This document shows positions 1-7,781 of a stretch of 64,000 nt of DNA, piece by piece. The position numbers and the translations under genes were made by a program. Under the pieces are notes generated by a model. The model was given only the letters and a program-made list of their open reading frames with translations. It was not told the DNA's origin and ran no database searches. Within the stretch, counting starts at the first letter, position 1. Every line of letters starts with the position of its first letter. The stretch covers positions 1 to 64,000 of the forward strand of contig NZ_CABUHK010000017.1 in NCBI RefSeq assembly GCF_902491285.1, given 5' to 3'. This DNA is from an uncultured Bacteroides sp. (GTDB lineage: Bacteria; Bacteroidota; Bacteroidia; Bacteroidales; Bacteroidaceae).

Positions 1-2
1 CA

Positions 3-1163
3 TCTCCTATCAGAAAACTGGCTCCTTTGGCAGACGCTGCCAAGCAACGCGGAGTCCATGTATTTCACCTGAACATCGGACAGCCTGACCTGCCCACTCC
101 TCAGGCCGCGATTGACGCGATACGCAACATTGACCGCAAAGTGCTGGAATACAGTCCCAGCGCAGGTTACCGTAGCTATCGCGAGAAACTGGTAGGATAT
201 TATGCAAAGTTCAATATCAACCTGACGGCAGACGATATAATCATTACATCGGGTGGTTCGGAAGCGGTATTGTTTTCTTTCCTTTCCTGCCTGAATCCGG
301 GGGACGAGATTATTGTTCCGGAACCGGCTTATGCCAATTATATGGCATTCGCCATCTCTGCCGGAGCGAAAATTCGCACCATTGCCACGACTATCGAAGA
401 AGGTTTCTCGCTTCCGAAAGTGGAGAAATTTGAAGAGCTGATAAATGAACGCACCAAAGCGATACTGATTTGTAATCCGAATAACCCGACCGGTTATCTG
501 TACACCCGTCGCGAGATGAATCAGATTCGTGACTTGGTGAAGAAGTATGATTTGTTCCTCTTCTCCGATGAAGTATATCGTGAGTTTATCTATACCGGTT
601 CTCCTTATATCTCTGCCTGCCATTTGGAAGGCATCGAGAATAATGTGGTACTGATTGACTCCGTTTCAAAACGTTATTCGGAATGTGGAATCCGTATCGG
701 TGCGCTGATTACCAAGAACAAAGAGATACGTGACGCTGTTATGAAGTTCTGCCAGGCTCGTCTGAGCCCCCCTTTGATTGGACAGATTGCTGCTGAGGCT
801 TCACTGGATGCTCCGGAAGAATACTATCGCGAGACGTATGACGAATACGTGGAACGTCGTAAATGCCTGATTGACGGCTTGAACCGTATTCCGGGTGTTT
901 ATTCTCCGATTCCGATGGGTGCTTTCTATACGGTGGCAAAACTTCCGGTAGACGATTCGGACAAGTTCTGTGCTTGGTGTCTTTCGGACTTCGAATACGA
1001 AGGACAGACGGTATTCATGGCTCCGGCTTCCGGTTTCTATACAACTCCGGGTTCCGGTATCAACGAAGTCCGTATTGCCTATGTGTTGAAGAAAGAAGAT
1101 TTAACCCGTGCGCTTTTTGTCTTGCAGAAGGCTTTGGAAGCGTATCCGGGAAGAGTGGATTAA
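3..1163 (+). CDS. PLP-dependent aminotransferase class I/II (5' end cut by window)
   Basis: Fold-type I aminotransferase of the aspartate/aromatic aminotransferase superfamily, which moves an amino group between an amino acid and a 2-oxo acid using pyridoxal phosphate in the cytoplasm. The reading frame is open from base 3 and the residues before the TTG at 27 (SPIRKLAPLA) fit the usual N-terminus of this family, so the true start lies left of the window. Seen: LNIGQPDLPTP near the N-terminus, the PNNPTG motif, the SDEVY motif, and SVSKRYSECGIRIG, whose Lys (codon 669-671) is the expected PLP lysine. The substrate cannot be told from sequence. A LolC/E-like permease follows 30 bp downstream on the same strand. 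Confidence 0.9.
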   Translation, partial: SPIRKLAPLADAAKQRGVHVFHLNIGQPDLPTPQAAIDAIRNIDRKVLEYSPSAGYRSYREKLVGYYAKFNINLTADDIIITSGGSEAVLFSFLSCLNPGDEIIVPEPAYANYMAFAISAGAKIRTIATTIEEGFSLPKVEKFEELINERTKAILICNPNNPTGYLYTRREMNQIRDLVKKYDLFLFSDEVYREFIYTGSPYISACHLEGIENNVVLIDSVSKRYSECGIRIGALITKNKEIRDAVMKFCQARLSPPLIGQIAAEASLDAPEEYYRETYDEYVERRKCLIDGLNRIPGVYSPIPMGAFYTVAKLPVDDSDKFCAWCLSDFEYEGQTVFMAPASGFYTTPGSGINEVRIAYVLKKEDLTRALFVLQKALEAYPGRVD

Positions 1164-1193
1164 TCTTAATCACTAACCGTTAATCACTGAAAA

Positions 1194-2438
1194 TTGTCTC
1201 TATCACTTTTCATAGCCCGGCGTATCTATCGTGAAAGCGATGGCGGAAAGCAGGTGTCACGTCCTGCGGTCCTCATTGCCATGGCGGGTATTGCTATCGG
1301 GCTGGCTGTGATGATTATTGCCGTGGCGGTGGTTATCGGGTTTAAAGGTGAAGTGCGGAATAAAGTCATAGGATTCGGTTCGCATATCCAGATTACCAAT
1401 CTGGATGCGGCGAGTTCTTATGAGACTCATCCGATTATGGTAGGGGATAGCATGATGGCAGCCCTTGCCGCCTATCCTGAAATAAGCCATGTACAGCGTT
1501 TCTCTACCAAGCCGGGCATGATAAAGACGGATGATGCTTTTCAGGGAATGGTGCTGAAAGGTGTCGGGCCGGAGTTTGACCCTCGTTTCATGCAAGAGTA
1601 TCTGCTGGAAGGCGAGATTCCCGTTTTCAGTGATTCGGTTTCCAGCAATCAAGTGCTTATCTCCAAGGCTTTGGCTACGAAGATGAAGTTGAAGCTGGGG
1701 GATAAGATATATACCTATTATATACAGGACGATGTCCGTGCGCGTCGGTTGACTATTGCCGGGATTTATCAGACGAACTTTTCCGAATACGATAATCTCT
1801 TTTTATTGACTGACCTGAACCTGGTGAACCGCTTAAATGGTTGGCAGCCGGAGCAGGTGACCGGGGTGGAACTTCAAGTGAAAGATTATGATAAGCTCGA
1901 AGATACGACGTATGAAATAGCGGTCGATGCTGACAACCAACAGGATGAACTGGGCGGCGTGTATTATGTGCGTAACATTGAACAGTTGAATCCTCAGATA
2001 TTTGCATGGCTTGATTTGTTGGACTTGAATGTGTGGGTGATTTTGATTCTGATGGTAGGCGTTGCCGGTTTTACCATGATTTCCGGGTTGCTGATTATCA
2101 TTATCGAACGTACGAATATGATTGGTATCTTGAAGGCTTTGGGAGCTACCAATTTTACGATTCGTAAGACCTTCCTCTGGTTTGCTGTTTTCCTGATTGG
2201 CAAAGGTATGCTTTGGGGAAATGCTATCGGGCTGGCGTTCTGTATCCTTCAATCCCGGTTCGGTATTTTCAGGCTCGATCCGGAGACCTATTATGTGGAT
2301 ACCGTTCCGGTTTCTTTCAATATCCTGCTTTTCCTTCTGATTAATATCGGCACATTGCTGGCTGCCGTCCTGATGTTGATAGGCCCTTCGTTCCTGATTA
2401 CTAAAATCAATCCGGCAAGTTCCATGAGATATGAGTAA
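1194..2438 (+). CDS. LolC/LolE-like ABC transporter permease (FtsX fold), TTG start
   Basis: Inner-membrane permease of the LolCE/MacB type, a family that extracts lipoproteins or acts mechanically on the envelope. One membrane helix near residues 25-48 (AGIAIGLAVMIIAVAVVIGF), a periplasmic domain of about 210 residues, then three C-terminal helices with the FtsX-like segment around ERTNMIGILKALGATN. Start: a TGA in the same frame at 1188-1190 excludes an upstream start, and the first usable codon is TTG at 1194, giving MSLSLFIARRIYRE, a normal N-terminus for the family. 414 aa is the usual length. No ATPase partner is adjacent. The next gene is convergent, with a gap of only 37 bp. Confidence 0.88.
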   Translation: MSLSLFIARRIYRESDGGKQVSRPAVLIAMAGIAIGLAVMIIAVAVVIGFKGEVRNKVIGFGSHIQITNLDAASSYETHPIMVGDSMMAALAAYPEISHVQRFSTKPGMIKTDDAFQGMVLKGVGPEFDPRFMQEYLLEGEIPVFSDSVSSNQVLISKALATKMKLKLGDKIYTYYIQDDVRARRLTIAGIYQTNFSEYDNLFLLTDLNLVNRLNGWQPEQVTGVELQVKDYDKLEDTTYEIAVDADNQQDELGGVYYVRNIEQLNPQIFAWLDLLDLNVWVILILMVGVAGFTMISGLLIIIIERTNMIGILKALGATNFTIRKTFLWFAVFLIGKGMLWGNAIGLAFCILQSRFGIFRLDPETYYVDTVPVSFNILLFLLINIGTLLAAVLMLIGPSFLITKINPASSMRYE

Positions 2439-2475
2439 ATCCCTTTTCTTTTCTATATATAAGTGAATGAGTTTG

Positions 2476-3648
2476 TCACCTTCTCATAAAGTCTCCCTTA
2501 CCTCGGAAGAAACGGCAGAGTTTGAAATTTAATGATTGTATCGGTTGCAGGATATCGAATACAGGCAGTGAGAAATAATATTTCCTGTTGCCGCCCATTT
2601 CTTTGGCAGCCTGATTGATGATAACGGCTTGCACGGTGTAGCGAATCAGCCAGAGTAATAACGCAATGCCTGCCGCTACCCAGTGGAAGCTAAGGATGCC
2701 GAATACGATACCGGCGATGCAGGCAACGTAGAATAACAGGCGTGATAAGGTTTCAAAACCTAATAAGTAGCGTTGTGCTCCGCGGTAAAAGCGTGAGGTG
2801 GCTATATAGCTGACTTTTTCTTCTTTCCAGTCTTTATAACGGTAAACGGGTTGTATCCGCATGGTCGCGTTGAAGTCCGTTTCCACACGGGTATTGGTGT
2901 TGTTTGCCATCTGGTTGACGAACAGGTCGTCTTCTCCGCGTTGCAGGTTCAGATATTTGGAATATCCTTTTTGCTTGAAGAATAATTCTTTGCGGTAAGC
3001 CATATTGCGCCCGATGCCCATGTATGGTTTTCCTGCCAGGGCGAAGCCTAGGTAGCGTAATGACTGGAATAAAGTGTCGAATGCGACACGTTTGTGCAGC
3101 CAGCCTTTGGTGCGGTCGTATCCGCTGTATCCCAGTACGATTTGAGTTTGCGAGGTGAAGTTGCGTGCCATCAGTTTCAGCCATTGGTTGCTTGCGGGCA
3201 GGCAGTTCGTTTCCGTGAATACAAGCCAGTCGTGTTTGCTGGCTTTGATGCCTAAGGTCAGAGCCAGTTTCTTGTGGCTGATATAGCGGGCGCTGTCCGG
3301 TGTAAAGCTATGATAGAGATGGGGATATTTCTCTTCCATATATCCCAGCACATCTTCTGTCTCGTCGGTGGAAGCGTCGTTGATGACAATGACTTCAAAC
3401 TGCGGGTAATCCTGTTCCAGGATAGCCGGAAGGAATTTACGCAGGTTATCAGCTTCGTTGCGCGCGCAGATGATGACGGAAAGTGGCGGCAATTCCCGTG
3501 TGAAGTGAACTTCCTCTTTGCGCACTGCTTTGTTACGTACGTATATCCGGTTGTACAAACCGAAATAGTAAATAAGCTGAATGATAAAAAGAATACCTGC
3601 CGCCGATAAAAGAATCAGCTCGACAGTATTGAATGTAAATGCTTCCAT
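2476..3648 (-). CDS. Membrane-bound family 2 glycosyltransferase
   Basis: GT-A fold glycosyltransferase that should transfer a sugar from a nucleotide-sugar donor to a lipid or glycan acceptor at the inner membrane. One N-terminal helix (about residues 8-30), then LSVIICARNEADNLRKFLPA and EVIVINDASTDET, the family 2 nucleotide-binding segments, and RGEDDLFVNQMA, the acidic motif with the likely catalytic base. Two or three C-terminal helices from about residue 300. 390 aa. It is the last gene of the minus-strand block and lies 55 bp downstream of the AI-2E family permease; a TACTTTTG box on the minus strand (3676-3683) could provide its own promoter. Donor and acceptor are unknown. Confidence 0.88.
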   Translation of the reverse strand: MEAFTFNTVELILLSAAGILFIIQLIYYFGLYNRIYVRNKAVRKEEVHFTRELPPLSVIICARNEADNLRKFLPAILEQDYPQFEVIVINDASTDETEDVLGYMEEKYPHLYHSFTPDSARYISHKKLALTLGIKASKHDWLVFTETNCLPASNQWLKLMARNFTSQTQIVLGYSGYDRTKGWLHKRVAFDTLFQSLRYLGFALAGKPYMGIGRNMAYRKELFFKQKGYSKYLNLQRGEDDLFVNQMANNTNTRVETDFNATMRIQPVYRYKDWKEEKVSYIATSRFYRGAQRYLLGFETLSRLLFYVACIAGIVFGILSFHWVAAGIALLLWLIRYTVQAVIINQAAKEMGGNRKYYFSLPVFDILQPIQSLNFKLCRFFRGKGDFMRR

Positions 3649-3675
3649 TGAATTATAGTGTCGTTTTTACGACCG

Positions 3676-3683
3676 CAAAAGTA
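3676..3683 (-). promoter_or_regulatory. Candidate Bacteroides -7 box for the glycosyltransferase gene
   Basis: TACTTTTG on the minus strand matches TAnnTTTG and lies 28 bp upstream of the glycosyltransferase ATG. No convincing TTTG -33 box is found 19-21 bp further upstream, so this is only a partial match. Confidence 0.35.
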
Positions 3684-3703
3684 CGCATTTTTTCGGTAGT
3701 CCC

Positions 3704-4729
3704 TCATCTCGAAGGCAGGTTATTTCGTAAATCCAGATATTCTTTCTTGAACATATCGACAAAAAGAAAGAATAGCGAGAGTAATAGCGGGCCGAAGATA
3801 ACTCCCATAAATCCGAATATCGGTAAACCGATGACTACTCCGAAGATGGTAATCAGCGGATGGGTGTCTGCCATTTTCTTTTGAAGGATAAAACGAATCA
3901 GGTTGTCGGACTGTGAGACGACAATAGCTCCATATGCAGTGAGTCCGATGGCATTGAACCAGTCCCCGCTGATGGCAAGGTAGGCGGCTACGGGAAACCA
4001 TACCAAGGCAGTGCCCACCATCGGAATGATGGTAGCGAAACAGGTGAGGAAACCTAATAGTAAAATATTGGGCGCTCCGAAGATAAGATAGCCTATCATG
4101 GCAACACATCCCTGGATGATAGCCAGCAGAGGGATACCGATAGCGTTGGAACGTACAATCATATTGATTTCGTGAATCACTTCCTGCGTGTTTGACTCAT
4201 TGAACGGGAGAATGGCATTGACATATGCTTCCATCTTTTTCCCGCCTATCAGCATAAAGTAAAGTACAAATACCATGACGAACAGATTGATGGCAAGGCT
4301 GCTGACACTTTCCATGATTATCTGTCCGATGCGGGGGAGAATGGAGACGATGAATGACAATGTATCTTTGCCCAGTACATCATATCCTGTCTTTTCCTTG
4401 ATAAACTCCGCTACTTGCTGGATAGGCTCGATGAGAGTCTGCGGGGCCAGATTGATGTCCTGAAGTTTGTTCACTACCAGCCATATTGTCAATCCGAGAG
4501 GGACAAGAAACACTAATATGGTTTCTGCCGTAATCAGTAGCGCACTGACGCTGCGTTTCATTTTCCGCTTTTCCGTCAGGTGGTTCATTTGCGTACGTAC
4601 CAGTATATAGATGGTAAGTGCTCCCAGCAATCCCCCTAGAAAGGGAGTGATTTGCCGGAAGATGATAACTCCCATAAACAGGATAATGACAATGAGGGAA
4701 TATTTCCAGTATTGTTCTTTGATGCTCAT
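3704..4729 (-). CDS. AI-2E family transporter (PerM/YdiK-like permease)
   Basis: Polytopic inner-membrane protein of the AI-2E exporter/PerM family. About eight hydrophobic helices: two or three at the N-terminus (YSLIVIILFMGVIIF; FLGGLLGALTIYILV), a soluble insertion around residues 95-140, then the C-terminal cluster with LLAIIQGCVAMIGYLIFGAPN, FLTCFATIIPMVGTALVWFPVA and GVVIGLPIFGFMGVIFGPLL, which is the typical family signature. 341 aa, normal length. Family members have been linked to autoinducer-2 export or Na+/H+ antiport; the substrate here is unknown. It lies 56 bp after the sensor kinase gene and may be co-transcribed with it. Confidence 0.9.
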   Translation of the reverse strand: MSIKEQYWKYSLIVIILFMGVIIFRQITPFLGGLLGALTIYILVRTQMNHLTEKRKMKRSVSALLITAETILVFLVPLGLTIWLVVNKLQDINLAPQTLIEPIQQVAEFIKEKTGYDVLGKDTLSFIVSILPRIGQIIMESVSSLAINLFVMVFVLYFMLIGGKKMEAYVNAILPFNESNTQEVIHEINMIVRSNAIGIPLLAIIQGCVAMIGYLIFGAPNILLLGFLTCFATIIPMVGTALVWFPVAAYLAISGDWFNAIGLTAYGAIVVSQSDNLIRFILQKKMADTHPLITIFGVVIGLPIFGFMGVIFGPLLLSLFFLFVDMFKKEYLDLRNNLPSR

Positions 4730-4785
4730 ATCGTGTAAGTAATTCGTTTACACAATAAACACTCAAAGAGGTGGAAAGGTTTGTT

Positions 4786-6039
4786 TTATAATGGCATATC
4801 AATATGAAAAACTGTTTTGCCGGGTTTGCTTTCCTGAATGGTGAGATGCCCGCCGTGAAGGCGGACGATTTGTTTGCATAGATTTAATCCGATGCCGCTG
4901 CCTTCTGATTTGGTAGTAAAAAAAGGAATAAATATCTTTTCTTGTAACTCGGGTGAAATCCCTGAGCCGTTGTCTTCAATGTCGATGGATATGCGTTCGT
5001 CTTGCTGTGCGCGGATACTGATTCTTCCTTCTTTCTTTCCTTCCAGCGCTTGCATGGCGTTTTTCAGAAGGTTGAGCAGGACTTGGGAGAGTTGGTTCTC
5101 ATCGCCTTTCATATAAATTGTTTCGGGACGGCAGGTCAGTGTGAAGGCGATATTGTTTTCTTTGAAGTCGCCGGACAGGAGTTCCCGGAGATTTTGCAGG
5201 GTTGCCGAAAGTGAGAAAAGTCTCTTTTCGGGTTGGGGCAGGTAGGAGAGGTGACGGAATGATTCGGTAAATTGTAACAGGCGTTCGCTTTGCGCCTGAA
5301 TGATGCGGAGCCCGCGAACCGCTTTTTCGTTGATGTCCGGATAGGCGGATAGTGTTTGCGACAGGGAGATAATGGGAGCAATGGTGTTCATTATTTCATG
5401 GGTGAGCACGTGGCTTAGTTTGTTCCATGATTCACTTTCCTTGTCGCTAAGTTCGTCGCCGATATCCTTGATAGATAAGAGGGTGATTGTCTCATCTTGT
5501 AGTTTCATCCGGCTTTCCGAAAGGCTGAGATGTTCCTTTCTCCCTTTTTCTTGCAACAGGGACTCCAATTGCCGGTATCGGGTTAATTGCTGGCAGTCTA
5601 ACAAGGAGAGGGCGGCACTGTTTGCCATGATTATCTTTCCGGTAGAATCCCATGCCAATACCCCGCTGGGCACTTCTTCCAGGAGTGAGCGGTAGAAGTG
5701 TTCCTGTCTGGAATATTCAGATTGGGTTTTGGCGAGCAGTAGATTGATGCGGTTGAGAGAACGGTTCAGCTTTTCCTGTTCCTTGCTGACGTGGTGTTCG
5801 GGGAAGTAGAGCATATTGTCTTTATCTTCTATGGCATCGAAAAAGATACGCAACTTTTGATTGAATGAATTTAGCTTGTTCACCAGTCCGCTGATTTGGA
5901 AGAGGGAACAGACAATCAATAATGTGCCTGTTACAAATCCGCGTTGTGAGATGATAAGCCAGGCACCTGTTCCCGAGGTGACGAGAATGAGCATGACGTG
6001 TAGCAATATAATCCAATAGATGTGTCGGCTGAATATCAT
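4786..6039 (-). CDS. NtrB/NtrY-like sensor histidine kinase, partner of the sigma-54 regulator
   Basis: Membrane sensor kinase expected to phosphorylate the response regulator encoded just upstream. Two N-terminal helices (about 8-30 and 34-52), almost no periplasmic domain, a linker, a PAS-like segment (about 118-190; EEVPSGVLAWDSTGKI), the H-box LSHVLTHEIMNTIAPI with phospho-accepting His214, the N-box around QVLLNLLKNAMQAL, and ATP-lid motifs DIEDNGSGIS and SEGSGIGLNLCKQI. All catalytic motifs look intact. The lack of a sensing domain outside the cell suggests it senses a membrane or cytoplasmic signal. The regulator gene ends 7 bp before this start, so the two form an operon. Confidence 0.92.
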   Translation of the reverse strand: MIFSRHIYWIILLHVMLILVTSGTGAWLIISQRGFVTGTLLIVCSLFQISGLVNKLNSFNQKLRIFFDAIEDKDNMLYFPEHHVSKEQEKLNRSLNRINLLLAKTQSEYSRQEHFYRSLLEEVPSGVLAWDSTGKIIMANSAALSLLDCQQLTRYRQLESLLQEKGRKEHLSLSESRMKLQDETITLLSIKDIGDELSDKESESWNKLSHVLTHEIMNTIAPIISLSQTLSAYPDINEKAVRGLRIIQAQSERLLQFTESFRHLSYLPQPEKRLFSLSATLQNLRELLSGDFKENNIAFTLTCRPETIYMKGDENQLSQVLLNLLKNAMQALEGKKEGRISIRAQQDERISIDIEDNGSGISPELQEKIFIPFFTTKSEGSGIGLNLCKQIVRLHGGHLTIQESKPGKTVFHIDMPL

Positions 6040-6046
6040 GTGTTGT

Positions 6047-7405
6047 TCAGGGTTTGAAGCGTTTTAGTTTGTTATAGAGTGTCTGACGGCTGATTCCCAG
6101 TTGCTCGGCAGCGGCAGTCAGGTTTCCGTTATTTTGCAGAATAGCTGTTTCAATGGCCTGTCTTTCCACTTCTTCCAGATTGGGGACAGTGCTGGTGGTC
6201 AGCGGTTTCCAGGTTTGTTTTACCAGAATATCTTTGGGACGTATCACGTTGCCTTCACATAATATAACGGCTTTCTCGATAGTGTGCTGTAATTCCCGGA
6301 TATTGCCCGGCCAGTGGTAGGAGCGTAGTTTCTCAATCGTTTGCTCATGCATCCGCATTTCCGGACGTTGGTATTTTGATGCGAAACGGTGGAGAAAAGT
6401 TTCGATGAACAGGAGTATGTCGTCTCCCCGTTCCCGTAATGGAGGGATTTCCAGGTGGATGGTGTTGATACGGTAGAACAGGTCTTCGCGGAATATTCCT
6501 TGTTTCACCATTTCCGGAATGTCTTTATTGGTGGCGGAAATGAGCCGGATATCAACGGGGATGACTTTGTTGCTTCCGATTCGGGTGATATTCCTGTTTT
6601 GCAGTACGGTCAGTAGTTTGGCCTGCAATGCAAGGGGAAGATTCCCAATCTCATCCATAAAAAGCGAACTGCCGCTGGCTGCTTCGAACTTTCCCGGACG
6701 GCTTTCATAAGCGTCCGTAAAAGCTCCGCGCTCGTGACCGAAAAGTTCGCTTTCGAAGAGGGATTCGCTGATGGCTCCCATATCAATACTTGACATGGAG
6801 CGGGTATTGCGTGGAGACAGGCGGTGTATCTCCCTTGCCAGCATTTCCTTTCCGGTTCCGTTTTCTCCGGTTATCAAGACGTTGGCATCGGTCTTGGCTA
6901 CTTTATTGACCACCTTTATTAATTGTAGCATGGCAGGAGAATGTCCTATCAGCATTTCCGGTTTGTTCGGATTACCGGAGCCGGTGGTTGGGTTCTTTGG
7001 TTTTGGGGAGCTTTTCCCGTTCGATTTATGATTGTATGCTTCCTTTATTTTCTGAACCAGTGTCCGGTTATCCCAGGGTTTGAGAAGAAAATCGGTGGCT
7101 CCGTTCTTCAAGGCTTTTACGGCCAGTTCCACATCTCCGTAGGCAGTCAGCATCACCACAGGGAGGGTAGGGCGGATTTCGTGAATACGCTTCAGCCAGT
7201 ACAATCCTTCGTTGCCGTTATTGATACCTGCCGAGAAATTCATGTCAAGGATTACAATATCAATGGAAGTGGTAGTGAGCAGTGTCGTTATTTGATTCGG
7301 ATTGGCAGCAGTACGGACGGTGCTGAACTCATTTTCGAGTAATAGCTCCAGAGAAGTCAACACACTTTTATTATCATCTACTATTAAAATAGTTCCGGTT
7401 TCCAT
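6047..7405 (-). CDS. Sigma-54-dependent response regulator (NtrC/ZraR type)
   Basis: 452-aa enhancer-binding activator. Receiver domain (1-120) with acidic pocket and phospho-accepting Asp54 (VILDMN); AAA+ domain from about 150 with Walker A GENGTGKE, the sigma-54 contact loop as GAFTDA rather than GAFTGA, and Walker B LFMDEIGN; C-terminal Fis-type helix-turn-helix (LTAAAEQLGISRQTLYNKLK). The frame extends upstream to 7537, but those 44 residues look unlike protein and the receiver fold begins right after the ATG at 7403-7405, so that start was chosen. The kinase gene follows after 7 bp. A 15-bp palindrome and a possible sigma-54 promoter lie upstream, suggesting control of its own gene as well as of the divergent efflux operon. 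Confidence 0.93.
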   Translation of the reverse strand: METGTILIVDDNKSVLTSLELLLENEFSTVRTAANPNQITTLLTTTSIDIVILDMNFSAGINNGNEGLYWLKRIHEIRPTLPVVMLTAYGDVELAVKALKNGATDFLLKPWDNRTLVQKIKEAYNHKSNGKSSPKPKNPTTGSGNPNKPEMLIGHSPAMLQLIKVVNKVAKTDANVLITGENGTGKEMLAREIHRLSPRNTRSMSSIDMGAISESLFESELFGHERGAFTDAYESRPGKFEAASGSSLFMDEIGNLPLALQAKLLTVLQNRNITRIGSNKVIPVDIRLISATNKDIPEMVKQGIFREDLFYRINTIHLEIPPLRERGDDILLFIETFLHRFASKYQRPEMRMHEQTIEKLRSYHWPGNIRELQHTIEKAVILCEGNVIRPKDILVKQTWKPLTTSTVPNLEEVERQAIETAILQNNGNLTAAAEQLGISRQTLYNKLKRFKP

Positions 7406-7485
7406 ATATGTAAGATTGGGGGTATCTGTCTGGGTTGAATGATTCTTTAAGTTTTCGGGTAAAGATATTCGTTTTTGCTTTTCCC

Positions 7486-7501
7486 TGCAAGGGAGTGTCC
7501 A
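7486..7501 (-). promoter_or_regulatory. Candidate sigma-54 promoter for the regulator/kinase operon
   Basis: On the minus strand TGGACACTCCCTTGCA fits TGGCAC-N5-TTGCA with the GG and GC doublets correctly spaced; the -12 half is perfect and the -24 half has mismatches. It points at the regulator ATG 80 bp away. It overlaps the palindrome at 7497-7511 by five bases, so regulator binding there could block it. Confidence 0.45.
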
Positions 7502-7511
7502 ATAATTAGAC
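7497..7511. promoter_or_regulatory. Palindromic site 1, likely regulator binding site
   Basis: GTCCAATAATTAGAC, a match to the shared palindrome GTCYAA-N3-TTRGAC. It is the copy nearest the regulator gene, about 92 bp upstream of its ATG, and overlaps the -24 half of the candidate minus-strand promoter. Confidence 0.6.
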
Positions 7512-7632
7512 GTTTTATGATACATTTCCTGAAACATGGCTTTATTCTATGTCCTGTCTGTGGAAGACTTATGGCCTGAACGCTGAATAATTGTTGTTTG
7601 TATGCAGGTTATGGTGGCTCTTTATTGATAAC

Positions 7633-7647
7633 GTCCAATTTTTAGAC
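7633..7647. promoter_or_regulatory. Palindromic site 2, likely regulator enhancer site
   Basis: GTCCAATTTTTAGAC. The symmetry extends outwards (TAAC on the left, GTTA on the right, 7629-7651) with a single mismatched pair. It lies about 86 bp upstream of the -12 GC of the efflux promoter, in the usual range for a sigma-54 enhancer. Confidence 0.68.
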
Positions 7648-7655
7648 GTTATGGT

Positions 7656-7670
7656 GTGTAATAATTGGAC
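7656..7670. promoter_or_regulatory. Palindromic site 3, likely regulator enhancer site
   Basis: GTGTAATAATTGGAC, one mismatch from the consensus. Its centre is 23 bp from the centre of site 2, about two helical turns, so two regulator dimers could bind the same face of the DNA. Confidence 0.62.
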
Positions 7671-7725
7671 GGGAACGAGAGTGCGGTGTGTGTCATCTGT
7701 CTTGTAATCAGTAGTTTAAATATTG

Positions 7726-7741
7726 TGGCATTATGTTTGCT
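7726..7741 (+). promoter_or_regulatory. Sigma-54 promoter of the efflux operon
   Basis: TGGCATTATGTTTGCT matches TGGCAC-N5-TTGCW with correct spacing of the invariant GG and GC. Transcription would start near 7752, about 30 bp before the TolC-like ATG. Two palindromic sites lie upstream and a sigma-54 activator is encoded divergently, which supports the call. Confidence 0.72.
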
Positions 7742-7781
7742 TTTTTATTCGTATAGAACACAATCGCATATATACTGAAGA

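Noticed and set aside
7406..7537. 44 extra N-terminal residues for the sigma-54 regulator
   Set aside because: The receiver domain starts exactly after the ATG at 7403-7405; the upstream stretch contains the palindrome and promoter-like sequence.
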